In this document: one piece after another, positions 8,542-18,227 of the stretch
Numbering within the stretch: the stretch's first letter is position 1
How the letters are laid out: each line of letters begins with the position of its first letter
Assembly: GCF_002949735.1 (NCBI RefSeq)
Contig: NZ_CP026681.1
Location: forward strand, 3,162,001-3,226,000
Direction of reading: 5' to 3'
DNA from: Nostoc sp. 'Peltigera membranacea cyanobiont' N6
GTDB lineage: Bacteria > Cyanobacteriota > Cyanobacteriia > Cyanobacteriales > Nostocaceae
DNA: 64,000 nt
Translations under genes and position numbers: made by a program
The notes under the pieces: model-generated
What the model was told of the DNA's origin: nothing
The model's input: only the letters and a program-made list of their open reading frames with translations
Databases searched by the model: none

Positions 8542-9183
8542 CTAGGGTTGAGTGGTAACAGCTTGCACCGGAGTCACTCTGACTTTGCCTGTACAAGGCT
8601 TGATTTCTTGTGTGACGGTTAAGTGCTGGTAAGCATTAGGAGGCGTGATTTCAATCTTACTAGAGATTGGGCAGTTTTGCTGTGGCGAACTAATGTGGTT
8701 GTATGCTAACTGAAATGAGGCTTGTTTTCCGGGAGCTAGAGTTACTTGTTGTCGAGGTTGCTTACTTGAAAAGTAAGTGTCCTTGGAACGGATAACTTTA
8801 ACCCCTTCCAAAGGTTGGCCTTGTGCATCCAGTAGTGCCAATCCTGGATAACCGTAGAGGGTGCAAGGGGATGAGGCATTATTGGTGAAGGCGTAGGTGA
8901 GGGCAACATTCCCAACACCAGCATCTTCGGAGACTCGGCGGACTGACAATTGGTTGGTTTCACAGCGCGGCGGATTTTTGGCAATAGTGGCTTCAGGGGT
9001 AGAGTTGTCTGTAGTTTTTCCAGTCGGTGTTGGTGTTGAGGTCAACACAGCTTCTTTCGTAGGCTGTTCAGTGATTGCTGGTAAGGCTTGTGTCTGTTTG
9101 GTAACAGAGGGAGAACTGACACAGCCAGTTGTTATCGCAGTCAGGAGCAACAACATACTGCTTTCCATAATTAGAATTCGCAT
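8542..9183 (-). CDS. DUF4232-type lipoprotein
   Basis: A 213-residue predicted lipoprotein. Residues 1-20 form a signal peptide ending in TTGC, an acceptable though not canonical lipobox. A Thr/Pro-rich linker (about 25-70) leads to a DUF4232-like domain (NNASSPCTLYGYPGLALLDAQGQ...), a beta-sandwich of unknown function with conserved cysteines (C73, C106, C172, C200 approximately). It is likely anchored in the periplasm. It is co-directional with the lysozyme gene downstream and with the alpha-2-macroglobulin gene, which ends on the far side. Confidence 0.8.
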   Translation of the reverse strand: MRILIMESSMLLLLTAITTGCVSSPSVTKQTQALPAITEQPTKEAVLTSTPTPTGKTTDNSTPEATIAKNPPRCETNQLSVRRVSEDAGVGNVALTYAFTNNASSPCTLYGYPGLALLDAQGQPLEGVKVIRSKDTYFSSKQPRQQVTLAPGKQASFQLAYNHISSPQQNCPISSKIEITPPNAYQHLTVTQEIKPCTGKVRVTPVQAVTTQP

Positions 9184-9246
9184 ATCTCTCTTTTTGTAAG
9201 TGAACTACTTACACTGATGTTTCATATACAGTATAAGTTTCCAAAT

Positions 9247-12200
9247 TCACGACTTATCCTCAACCACCAATGTAGACTCAGCTGTGCGCCCAAATTCTTC
9301 TGGTGCATATTGCAGGTGAACTTCTGCACCAGGCCAAGAAAATGTTCCAGGGGTAACAGAACGGACTAAGTAATGCAGGCTATAAACTCCTGGTTCCAGG
9401 TGGTCAGCGTAGGCGATAATGCGATCGCGGTAGATATTCCTAAAGCCAAGTTCCCAGTTATCGGCTTTTGCTTGTAATGCAGCCGTGGTAGTTTGAAAAC
9501 TTGCATCCACCGCCTCAAAACCGGCTGGTAGCGGATCTTTAATTACTATATGATCCACGCTGCGATCGGCGATGATTTCTAAACCAATATCAAACACCTG
9601 TCCAGAGGCTAAAGTCAAGGGTTTATCGAAAGCGTAAATTCCTGTTTTTTGTAAAACTTTCTCTTCATTTACTTGACTAATTCCTCGCGTTATGCGTAAC
9701 CCGTTAAATCTGCCTGGTTGATTTCCTTGCAAGCGATAATTATAAGCAACCAGATAGTGTAAGGTACCATTACCTGCTTTTTGCAGCGTTAAATCATTAC
9801 GACCACGAGGTAATAGATTCATCGGCACAATTATTTGTAAGCTAGGATTTTTGTAACCTTCAAAGCGATTTTCTCCTAACTTATTACTGGCTAATTGTAC
9901 AGTGGCAAGAAAGTTAGGTGGTGTGGGTTGCAGTTGACTATAATCTACCAAAGCTGTTAATGCTTGGGCATTGTTATAGTTAGTTTGCCATGTACCATCC
10001 CGTCGCAGTGCGAGAAGACTTTGGAATAACTTATCTATAACTTCGGGTTTACTCTGCTTGGCAATAAATAAACGTAAAGCTTGCGCTTGCGTTGTTGTAG
10101 ATGAACTCATCCATCCCCAACTGCTGGGTAAACTTACAACTGCTGTGCGGCCAGTTTCATAGATATTCTGTTGCAGCTTGTTTACTAATTGTTGAGATTC
10201 ATTTTGCCATTCTGGGAATTGAGATAAGTATCGTGCTAGTTTAATTTGAGTTACTAAATCAAAATTATTACGCTGTTCATTAATATCTGCGAGGAAAGTA
10301 TTGCGTTTATCTCCTAAATCTGATAGGGCGATTAAAGCGTTAAGTTGCAGTTGCCTTTTACAGAGTAGTTGTTTACAAAAGTCATATTCTCCAGGATTCG
10401 CTAGAACTTTTTGCAAATAAGCTTTCAGGCGAGACAGCATTGCAGAATTGGCTAAATTAGGGAATACCTGACTGGCTTTAGCCAAAGATTCACCCGCATA
10501 AGAAGAAACCCAAGGGTCGGATTTTTCTTGTCCGGGGAAAGCAGCAAAACCACCATCGGCTATTTGAAGTTTTTGTAATTGTTCAATAGCTTTATTTGCC
10601 TGTTGGCTAGGATTAAATTCTACAAATGTTTGACCATATTTTTGAGCGATAGTTTGCAGATTAGCAGCAATTAGTAACTGACTTGCCGCCGGTTCTGTAA
10701 ACGGCAAATCATTATCTTCTAAAACCTGCTTTGCTGGGGCTTGAATCTCCGGTATCAAAGTACTCGCCAACTGAATATCTAAACCTCCCGCATCAGGGAA
10801 GGTATTTTTATCAACATTCAGAGGAATTTTCACCTGTTTTTCAGTGACACCAGTTTCAACGACTTGTTCTGTAATTTCAATTGGCTTAATTTCCAAAGGT
10901 ACTTCAAAAGCATCTGCGGTTGTACCATTTAGCTGAGTGGTAAAGCGGACTTTAGCAACTCCAACGCTATCCGCCAGCATGGGAAAGCGATAAGCATGAG
11001 TTGCCGATTCAGCTTTGGTTTGCAAAGAACTAGCTGTGGGATTTTTCTCAGCAAACTTCACATTACCGCTAAGTTCGCCATTAATAGAGAGATTTCCTGT
11101 ATTCCCGGTGTTGTTAGTTACAGATAAACCAGCGAGGATGCGATCGCCTGGACGGGCAAATTGTGGCAAAATGGCATTAGTTAGCAGTGGCTTGGTGGTG
11201 ATAAACGTCGCGTCTCCATTCCCGAAACGCAGATTTCCATCGGTGGCCACAGCCATAACTCGCCATGTAGTTAAATCATCCGGCAATTTAAAAGTTATCT
11301 GTGCATTCCCATTTGCATCGGTGAGAACAGAACCGTTGTAGTAAGCTAAGGCTTTAAAATCAGTGCGGGTACGAGTATTTGCTGCACCAGTTGAGAAACC
11401 ACCGCCATAACCCCAACCTTTAGGTTTAGCTACATCTTGTGGTTGTAATATGACATCCGGGCGATTATCGCTAAAGCGGGTAGATATTGTCTGTTCTGCA
11501 TAAACTGTATCCACCAAATCTGGTGGACGATAACCAGAAAGTTGTAACACGGCTTCATTTACCACCATGACTGTAAACTGTCCTTTGGTGGGATTTCCTT
11601 GATTATCCTTCAGTTCCAGTTGTACTGTTTCTTCTGCACCAGGTTCTAATGATGCTTGCACTGGCTTAACTTGCAGTTTTAAATACTTATCTTCTAAGTT
11701 CACTTTAAAAGGTGTAAAACCAATCTTCACCAAGTTATCTAAACTTCCTGCTTCCACTTGGCTTATGGGTTTACCTTGCCTTACTAAAATAGCTTCAATG
11801 GCTGCATTTGGCAGCATTTCTGGCGTAACTTGAAACTGAATTTGTGGTGCGCTTCCCTGAACTTTGGTAATCTGCTGATAAAGGGGTTTGTCTTTAATCA
11901 CAGCAAAGTACAATTCTGCATCTGGATAGGGAGATTGAATTAGTACAGTAGCAGTTTCACCAGGTTTAAACTCTTGTTTATCTAGCTTAACCTCTAAGAC
12001 ATCTTTTTCTCTCGAACCCCAAAATACTGGATTTTCTCCAGTTGCCCAAATTTGTAAATCTGTGGCACTTAATTCTGATTTTGCATCACTAAAATTAACT
12101 CTAATCCGGTATGAACCAGATTCTGGTGCTGTCAAATTTACCGATTGTGGACTGCTAGCAGATGTAATTTCTGCTTGTCCGACCGTTTTATATTCAACTT

Positions 12201-15087
12201 GATTTTTTGGCGTTCGGCTACCTTCAACTAATTCGGTGACGCTACTATATTTAATCTCTTGTAATTCCAGGCGCACTGGTTGACCTGTTATCGCTTTTCC
12301 TGTAGGGTCGGTAACAACCACATCAATAGGGAAAGCCTTACCCGCATCAGTAATAAAATTACTTTTTAACCCAATTAGACGATTACTTGGTAAGGCTGTA
12401 AAAGTTTTGGAATTCGCTACAGACAAATTAGAAACATCTGCAACTTGCACATCTACTTGGTAAGTCATAGGATATGGCAAATCATTAGCCACACTAACGG
12501 TTTGACTACTTTTACCATTAGCATCTAGCTGGGCATTAGTTTGCAACACATCACTAGATATACTAGGAGATTCTTCCGGCCATAGCCATTGCCGACCAAA
12601 AGTAAATTCGTCCCAACCTTTGGGAATAAAATTAGCCTGTTGGCGAGTAATAAAGTATTTTGCTTCTCCACCTTCTACAGGCGCACCAAATAAATAATTA
12701 CTAGTGGCATTAATATCAACTTTATCGTCAATGTAAGCAAATTCTTTATCTAAGTTGAGTTCGACTTTAAAATTTGGTGGCTTAAACTCAGCTACCCGAA
12801 ATTCTCCAGAAAGTTCTTGTCCATTCTTACCCTTAGCCTGGATTGTATGATAGCCTAGGCGCTGAGTACTTTTAATTGGCAATTCCAGAGAAAACGTGCC
12901 AAATTCATTTGTAGTCTGCGTACCTAAGTTGGTCTTTTGCCCATCAGGATTTACCAAAGTTAATTGGTAAACGGCATTTTTATCTTGCTGAATTGTGCCA
13001 TTTTGTAAAAAGCCAGCAAACCCAGTTAACCAAGCTTTTTCACCTGGTTGATATAACTGTCTGTCTGAAAAAATTACGCCGCGTGATTCTGGCTTACTAT
13101 CTTGCCAACCTGCATCAATACCGTAGCCATAAACGCCGCTATATTCTTCAGTTCTAGCGAATGCCCAATCTTGGTTTTCACGGGCAATTACTAATAATTG
13201 TGGTGATTTACTAGAACTTTCATTGCCAGAATAACATTTCTGTAATCCTTCACGAACAATTCTAAAAATTCCATTTTCATCAGTTTTACCAGTTGTACAA
13301 GGTACTGGTTCGGGTTGAGATTTTGCTTGTAATTTTGATTGATAAATTTCCACAGTAGCCGCTTGAACTGGCGAACCATCTGTCAAATGATTGACGCGAA
13401 TTAAGCCTGACTCAGGGAACCATTGAGTAAATACGCCCAAATTCGTCAATTCAACTAAGCCATAAGTGGTAGGTTCTCGCCACAGTTCCTTTCCATTTTC
13501 CTGATATTTATTAGTCCGGGCTTGCACTCCATAAGCTAACATTCCTGTGGCTGCACTTATTTTTTCCCGCAGAGGAACAGCAATATCGACGGATTGATTT
13601 TTCTTACCCGATACCTTAAAGCTTTGCCAATCAGAAGGTTGAGGTAATAAATCATTACTATTATTAAAATAAACTAAATCTGTTGGTTTAACTACTCGAT
13701 AAGCTGCTTTATATTTAGATTCTGGGAGATTTCCTGTAGTAATATTTAGCTGTAAATTTTTATCGGTAGGGAAAATATTCAAATCTGATGGTACCCAGAT
13801 ATCCCCGGCTAAATCTCCAGTATCATATTTAAGCGTTACAGGTTTGCCCAAAGTCTGCCCAAACTTATCTTTGAGATTTTCGCCGATAGTAATTGTATAA
13901 GTTTTGGCAGGTTCTAGTGCATAAGGATTGATGCCGACAATTTTATCTTCATCATTTATTTGGAGGATTCTTGAAATGTCTTTTGGTGCTGGATTAATAG
14001 TAATACTTTCTTTGGCTGAATCTGCCAGTAAAACGTTATTAAATTCTAGCTGAGGACTGCCTTTAATAAATCGTCCAAAAGTTCCACCTGAATCCGGCTG
14101 TCCGTAAAAGTTAATTTTCTGGAATGCCAAAGGTGAATAAGTTGCTAACTTACTGGCAAATTCTTTCTCTGTAGGGAGATTGCCATAAGCAGGGAGTATT
14201 CCAGGAGAAAAGACTAGACGATAAGGGGTTGCTTTTTCGAGATTTTGCTGGGGAATGAGGTTATAAATCCAATTGCGGGCTGAAGGGTCAAATTTCTCTA
14301 AAGGGTCTTCTTCATTTTTTACTGGTTTTTCTTCTTTGTTTAATTCGACTTTGAAGCCGACACCCTTGTTTTGTCCTTGAGGAATTAACTGTAAATGTTC
14401 TTGTACAGAAGGTAAGTTTAATTCTACGTTGGAAGTAAATTGTAGCTTTTGTTGTAAATCAATTGGTTCGATATCACCCTTCTCAATGGGATTTACACCG
14501 GGTAAATTAGTTAGGTTGATAGATTCGGTGTTGAAAGTCCAGGGTAAATCTTTATCTAGCCGATGATTTTTTAAGTCGGCTAAACCTGCTTTGAGAGTGA
14601 CTTGAAATCTTGTGGCTATTGGCAATGCTTTCTCAGCTTGAAAACCCACCATGCGCGGTGTCAAAAAGCGAAATTGACCGGGTAAAGGCGGCCAAAGGGC
14701 AAATTTTTCTAATATTTTCTGCTGTTCTGGATTGTCGAGACTTTCAACTGGAATTAAAGCTTCTTTAAAACGGATGCGGATTTGGTTGAGAGGTTTGGCA
14801 TCGCCAATGGGACTTATTTGTTCAATCCAGTCTGGTAATTTTGGTGGGGTTAGGGGGGATACTACTGGGAGTTGTTCTTTATTTGAGTTGATACTAAAAA
14901 AATTACACCCTGTCATGGCTAGCATGAATGTAAAGAGAAGAAGAAATTGTATTCTTCTCTTCTGCCTTGAAGAATACTTAATTTTTTTTAACGTAGACGC
15001 TTCTGCTTGCCGCAGACTACTGCGAAGGGCGCTAAGGAAGAGATAGAGAATTTTATGGTAGGAACTGAGTAAAAATCTGATAATCAT
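9247..15087 (-). CDS. bacterial alpha-2-macroglobulin lipoprotein, thioester-less
   Basis: A 1946-residue giant of the bacterial A2M family, thought to be a periplasmic protease trap guarding the envelope. The core is MG domains and a central A2M domain (about 1240-1330: LPDDLTTWRVMAVATDG). A TED-like helical domain and a C-terminal receptor-like region follow (YRLQGNQPGRFNGLR, PLPAGFE). A lipobox-like LAMTGC gives Cys61. Where thioester members have PYGCxEQ, this protein has PFTEPAASQ, so the reactive Cys and Gln are missing, as in MagD/YfaS types. The only usable start is the ATG at 15087, which forces translation through a palindromic repeat (residues about 17-33) before the signal segment. 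It is divergent from a pbpC homologue, echoing E. coli yfhM-pbpC. Confidence 0.92.
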   Translation of the reverse strand: MIIRFLLSSYHKILYLFLSALRSSLRQAEASTLKKIKYSSRQKRRIQFLLLFTFMLAMTGCNFFSINSNKEQLPVVSPLTPPKLPDWIEQISPIGDAKPLNQIRIRFKEALIPVESLDNPEQQKILEKFALWPPLPGQFRFLTPRMVGFQAEKALPIATRFQVTLKAGLADLKNHRLDKDLPWTFNTESINLTNLPGVNPIEKGDIEPIDLQQKLQFTSNVELNLPSVQEHLQLIPQGQNKGVGFKVELNKEEKPVKNEEDPLEKFDPSARNWIYNLIPQQNLEKATPYRLVFSPGILPAYGNLPTEKEFASKLATYSPLAFQKINFYGQPDSGGTFGRFIKGSPQLEFNNVLLADSAKESITINPAPKDISRILQINDEDKIVGINPYALEPAKTYTITIGENLKDKFGQTLGKPVTLKYDTGDLAGDIWVPSDLNIFPTDKNLQLNITTGNLPESKYKAAYRVVKPTDLVYFNNSNDLLPQPSDWQSFKVSGKKNQSVDIAVPLREKISAATGMLAYGVQARTNKYQENGKELWREPTTYGLVELTNLGVFTQWFPESGLIRVNHLTDGSPVQAATVEIYQSKLQAKSQPEPVPCTTGKTDENGIFRIVREGLQKCYSGNESSSKSPQLLVIARENQDWAFARTEEYSGVYGYGIDAGWQDSKPESRGVIFSDRQLYQPGEKAWLTGFAGFLQNGTIQQDKNAVYQLTLVNPDGQKTNLGTQTTNEFGTFSLELPIKSTQRLGYHTIQAKGKNGQELSGEFRVAEFKPPNFKVELNLDKEFAYIDDKVDINATSNYLFGAPVEGGEAKYFITRQQANFIPKGWDEFTFGRQWLWPEESPSISSDVLQTNAQLDANGKSSQTVSVANDLPYPMTYQVDVQVADVSNLSVANSKTFTALPSNRLIGLKSNFITDAGKAFPIDVVVTDPTGKAITGQPVRLELQEIKYSSVTELVEGSRTPKNQVEYKTVGQAEITSASSPQSVNLTAPESGSYRIRVNFSDAKSELSATDLQIWATGENPVFWGSREKDVLEVKLDKQEFKPGETATVLIQSPYPDAELYFAVIKDKPLYQQITKVQGSAPQIQFQVTPEMLPNAAIEAILVRQGKPISQVEAGSLDNLVKIGFTPFKVNLEDKYLKLQVKPVQASLEPGAEETVQLELKDNQGNPTKGQFTVMVVNEAVLQLSGYRPPDLVDTVYAEQTISTRFSDNRPDVILQPQDVAKPKGWGYGGGFSTGAANTRTRTDFKALAYYNGSVLTDANGNAQITFKLPDDLTTWRVMAVATDGNLRFGNGDATFITTKPLLTNAILPQFARPGDRILAGLSVTNNTGNTGNLSINGELSGNVKFAEKNPTASSLQTKAESATHAYRFPMLADSVGVAKVRFTTQLNGTTADAFEVPLEIKPIEITEQVVETGVTEKQVKIPLNVDKNTFPDAGGLDIQLASTLIPEIQAPAKQVLEDNDLPFTEPAASQLLIAANLQTIAQKYGQTFVEFNPSQQANKAIEQLQKLQIADGGFAAFPGQEKSDPWVSSYAGESLAKASQVFPNLANSAMLSRLKAYLQKVLANPGEYDFCKQLLCKRQLQLNALIALSDLGDKRNTFLADINEQRNNFDLVTQIKLARYLSQFPEWQNESQQLVNKLQQNIYETGRTAVVSLPSSWGWMSSSTTTQAQALRLFIAKQSKPEVIDKLFQSLLALRRDGTWQTNYNNAQALTALVDYSQLQPTPPNFLATVQLASNKLGENRFEGYKNPSLQIIVPMNLLPRGRNDLTLQKAGNGTLHYLVAYNYRLQGNQPGRFNGLRITRGISQVNEEKVLQKTGIYAFDKPLTLASGQVFDIGLEIIADRSVDHIVIKDPLPAGFEAVDASFQTTTAALQAKADNWELGFRNIYRDRIIAYADHLEPGVYSLHYLVRSVTPGTFSWPGAEVHLQYAPEEFGRTAESTLVVEDKS
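14991..15036. repeat. palindromic repeat inside the A2M coding sequence
   Basis: A GC-rich repeat (acgtagacgcttctgcttgc and onward to gcgctaag) embedded in an AT-rich context and read in frame as part of the A2M N-terminal extension (LRSSLRQAEAS). It is related to the repeats at 18083, 33727 and 55679. Confidence 0.75.
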
Positions 15088-15433
15088 CTTTTTTAGTAAT
15101 TCAAAATAAAAAATTCACAAATTATAGCAAGTAAAATTTTGCATTACCTCATTGAGTTGGTAATGCCAACACTAGTAAAGGATGCCAGACAACTATTTTT
15201 TACCCGGAATTTGGATTTAACTATGTTTATTTACATAGATAACCAATCCCGTATGATTGTTCCGAAAAATCACTACAATTCTTAACTATTAATAAGTATT
15301 TAACTTCTGCAAATATTAATTTACATCTGCTAAGTGATTTCAAATAAATTATTAAGGATTTGACATATTTACTGATATAGATGTAATCGCTGCGTCAAAA
15401 TTAAGGTAAGTTTTCTTGGGCAGGGATTCCCTG
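15088..15433. promoter_or_regulatory. divergent A2M/pbpC intergenic region
   Basis: 346 AT-rich base pairs between the two divergent starts. It must hold promoters for both genes. I cannot single out a convincing -35/-10 pair, and there is no gene or repeat here. Confidence 0.4.
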
Positions 15434-17809
15434 ATGAAACTAATTTTACGATCGCTATTCCAATTTAAGCTCAGTATCAAAGTTGTCCTGTCTGTGCTGG
15501 TAATCTGCCTAATTATCCGCTTACTACCTTATTTTGCGCCCGTTCGGGCCGCAGATATTGCCCAAAATCAACTGGCAATGCAATTTAGCGATCGCAATGG
15601 TTTACCATTAGGAACATTGCTCACCCGTGACCAAGAACATACATCAGTAGTCCCACTAAATCAGGTTTCGCCCCAGTTCACCCATGCCATTTTAGCCGCC
15701 GAAGATGGTAGCTTTTACCATCATGGGGCGTTGGATATGAAAGCTGTTATCCGCGCCAGCAAAGAAGCAATGCACGCCAAAAGAATTGTTTCCGGTGCTT
15801 CCACTATTACTATGCAGTTGGCGCGGATGCTAGATCCTGTGCCCCGCAGTTTCTCTGGTAAACTGAGTGAAATTTGGCTATCTTGGCGGTTAGTAGCAGG
15901 GATGAATAAAGATGAAATTCTCTCTGCATATATTAACCGCCTACCAATGGGCGGGAATATATATGGTGTGGAAGCAGCCGCGCAGACTTATTTTTCTATC
16001 CCAGCGAGTGAGTTAAATCTTGCCCAAGCTAGTTTGTTGGCGGCTATCCCTAATAATCCCACATATTTTAACCCTTATGAGCATTGGGAAAGGTTAAAGC
16101 AGCGACAAAAATACGTCCTTAATCGTATGGTACAGGAAGGGTATATCAGTGGTGCGATGCCTACGGCGGCAAGCTACGCAGCCCGAACATCCGCCGAAAA
16201 AGTTGTGTTTCAGTCTCGCCCACGGGGAATTATCGCCGCACCACACTTTCTATTTTGGTTAGCCAATCAAATCCCCCCAACCCCCCTTGAAAACCAGGGC
16301 TGGGGGGATAAATCTGTTATTCGCACAACTATAAATCGCCCCTTACAGCAGTTTGTCGAAGCACAGTTACAGCAGGTAATTTCTTCTCTCGCCGCTAACA
16401 ATGTCCACGATGCGGCTGCGTTGGTAATTGACAATCATACTGGTGAAGTTTTGGCTTATGTTGGTTCGCCTGATTACTTTAACGAAGCCAAATTAGGACG
16501 CAATGATGGAGTGCAGGCGCTACGTCAACCAGGTTCTACCCTCAAACCTTTTGTGTATGAATTAGCTTTAGAAAAAGGCTTAATTCGCCCAAATACAATT
16601 TTGGCAGATGTCCCCGCCCGTTATGCAATTCCCGGTGCGAGACTTTACAGCCCAACAGATTACACCGAAAAGTTTCTTGGCCCTGTGCGGGTGCGAATAG
16701 CTTTAGCAAATTCGTTGAATGTACCCGCAGTGAGGGTGTTAGAGAAAGTAGGTGTGGAAACCTTCTTAGAACGACTGCATCAACTCGGATTTGAACACCT
16801 CAATCAAAGCCCAGAACATTATGGTTTGGGTTTAACCTTGGGTAGTGGCGAAGTCAGTTTATGGGAATTAGCCCGTGCCTACCTGACCATAGCACGACTT
16901 GGAGATGCTACCCCAATAGTCAGCACATTTTCCGATTCTCCAATTCAAAATCCAAGTTGCGCTAAAGGCACACTAAATGTACGATGTAAAATTCAAAATT
17001 CAACGACGATATGGCAATTAATTACTAACATTCTCAGTGATAATCATGCTCGTGCAACAGCCTTTGGCGTAGACTCTGTGTTAAATTTACCCTTTCCTGT
17101 TGCTGTTAAAACTGGCACTTCTTCCAATTTTCGGGATACTTGGACAGTTGGCTTCACTACTGATTACACCGTTGCTACTTGGGTAGGCAATTTCAACGGC
17201 GAACCGATGCGACAAGTTTCAGGTGTGACAGGGGCTGCACCTTTGTGGAATCGGATTATGTTACACCTGCACGAACATCAAGAACCAGCAGCTTTTCCAT
17301 CTCCAGAAGGTTTAGTGCAATTACCTATTTGTGCAATTTCGGGATTACGACCAACACCAGATTGTACCTCAGTGGTGCAGGAATATTTCTATCCTGAAGA
17401 TAAAATTGCCTACGAAGGTGACAATCAATTTAATTTACCACCAGAGTATAATGAGTGGTTGGCCAAACAACAGCAATCAAGTTTTGTTTCTAGCAATTTC
17501 AGAATTTTATCTCCCCATCATGGCGATTTATTCTTACTATATCCAGGTGAAGAAGCCAAGCAAAAACTCGAATTTAAGCTAGCGGGAAATAAATCTGTGC
17601 CTGTTGAATGGTGGCTAAATGGCGAAAAGTTAGATATAAACTCAGCTAATTCTTTATTTTGGAATTTGCGTTCGGGTAAGTGGACTTTGGAAGCAAGAAG
17701 CGGGGAAATGACCGACAAGGTAAGTTTTCAGGTGGAATTAGCTAGTATTAAACCTACGCGTCGAGGTTTTTCTCTTAGTAATTCTCAGGTAAAGGGAAAT
17801 CGCCCATAA
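15434..17809 (+). CDS. pbpC: penicillin-binding protein 1C (bifunctional GT51/transpeptidase)
   Basis: A 791-residue peptidoglycan synthase at the inner membrane. An N-terminal membrane anchor (about 8-30) precedes a GT51 domain (AAEDGSFYHHGALD, GASTITMQLARML). The transpeptidase domain has STLK, the SxN motif SLN and KTGT. A C-terminal BiPBP_C domain (FRILSPHHGDLFLL, VPVEWWLNGEKL) is the PBP1C hallmark. I start at ATG 15434 (caggga upstream), not the TTG at 15416. The gene carries three repeat-derived in-frame inserts: a palindromic repeat (16154-16180), a CCCCCC/GGGGGG hairpin (16271-16309) and an aaaattcaaaattc-type repeat near 16985. It is divergent from the A2M gene. Confidence 0.92.
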   Translation: MKLILRSLFQFKLSIKVVLSVLVICLIIRLLPYFAPVRAADIAQNQLAMQFSDRNGLPLGTLLTRDQEHTSVVPLNQVSPQFTHAILAAEDGSFYHHGALDMKAVIRASKEAMHAKRIVSGASTITMQLARMLDPVPRSFSGKLSEIWLSWRLVAGMNKDEILSAYINRLPMGGNIYGVEAAAQTYFSIPASELNLAQASLLAAIPNNPTYFNPYEHWERLKQRQKYVLNRMVQEGYISGAMPTAASYAARTSAEKVVFQSRPRGIIAAPHFLFWLANQIPPTPLENQGWGDKSVIRTTINRPLQQFVEAQLQQVISSLAANNVHDAAALVIDNHTGEVLAYVGSPDYFNEAKLGRNDGVQALRQPGSTLKPFVYELALEKGLIRPNTILADVPARYAIPGARLYSPTDYTEKFLGPVRVRIALANSLNVPAVRVLEKVGVETFLERLHQLGFEHLNQSPEHYGLGLTLGSGEVSLWELARAYLTIARLGDATPIVSTFSDSPIQNPSCAKGTLNVRCKIQNSTTIWQLITNILSDNHARATAFGVDSVLNLPFPVAVKTGTSSNFRDTWTVGFTTDYTVATWVGNFNGEPMRQVSGVTGAAPLWNRIMLHLHEHQEPAAFPSPEGLVQLPICAISGLRPTPDCTSVVQEYFYPEDKIAYEGDNQFNLPPEYNEWLAKQQQSSFVSSNFRILSPHHGDLFLLYPGEEAKQKLEFKLAGNKSVPVEWWLNGEKLDINSANSLFWNLRSGKWTLEARSGEMTDKVSFQVELASIKPTRRGFSLSNSQVKGNRP
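16154..16180. repeat. palindromic repeat in frame within pbpC
   Basis: gcgatgcctacggcggcaag continuing to gctacgca, encoding AMPTAASYA between the GT51 and transpeptidase domains. It matches the intergenic copies at 33946 and 34036 except for small changes. Confidence 0.75.
16271..16309. repeat. second in-frame hairpin repeat within pbpC
   Basis: atcccccca (16271-16279) is inverted at tggggggat (16301-16309) around a short spacer, and encodes IPPTPLENQGWGD. The same kind of C6/G6 inverted repeat occurs in the intergenic element at 45652-45946. Confidence 0.65.
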
Positions 17810-17846
17810 CTAAATAGCAAGAGAATGCAGTACTAGAGAACATTGA

Positions 17847-17872
17847 TTAAAAAAGGCAGGTATTGCCTGCCT
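17847..17872 (-). terminator. terminator hairpin facing the minus strand
   Basis: aggcagg (17854-17860) pairs with cctgcct (17866-17872) over a 5-nt loop. On the minus strand a run of six T follows. It may end transcripts from the polyphosphate glucokinase gene and block readthrough into pbpC antisense. Confidence 0.65.
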
Positions 17873-18082
17873 AGTTCCGTTAAACAGTTTGATGAGCTAA
17901 CTATTACAGATCCTATTGACAAAGATATTGCAAGATTATGTCAAAGGTGTGACCACAAATAATATATCTGTTTCAGCAATTAATGTAAGCTTGACCACAG
18001 GCGTAGACTTCCTGATATTCCAAAATTATAGGGCAATACAGTTGAGTTAAGACTAAAACTCTTTGCCAAAGTCAATTTTTTT

Positions 18083-18160
18083 AACGTAGGTACAAAGCGG
18101 CTTACCGCAGACTACCGCTAAGGACGCATAGACACGGAGTGGCTTCCCGCAGCACCGTCT
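18083..18160. repeat. compound palindromic repeat, intergenic
   Basis: Two nested copies of the GC-rich repeat (aagcggcttaccgcagacta, then gacacggagtggcttcccgc) in an otherwise AT-rich spacer. Confidence 0.65.
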
Positions 18161-18227
18161 ATATGTAAGCCTGTGGGAGACATTACTTAGTACACTGTAC
18201 ACTTAGTTGTGGATGCTGAAAAACTTT

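Larger units (their letters stand above)
17810..18227. other. intergenic region with terminator and repeats
   Basis: No gene is supported. It holds a minus-strand terminator hairpin (17847-17872) and a compound palindromic repeat (18083-18160). Confidence 0.5.
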
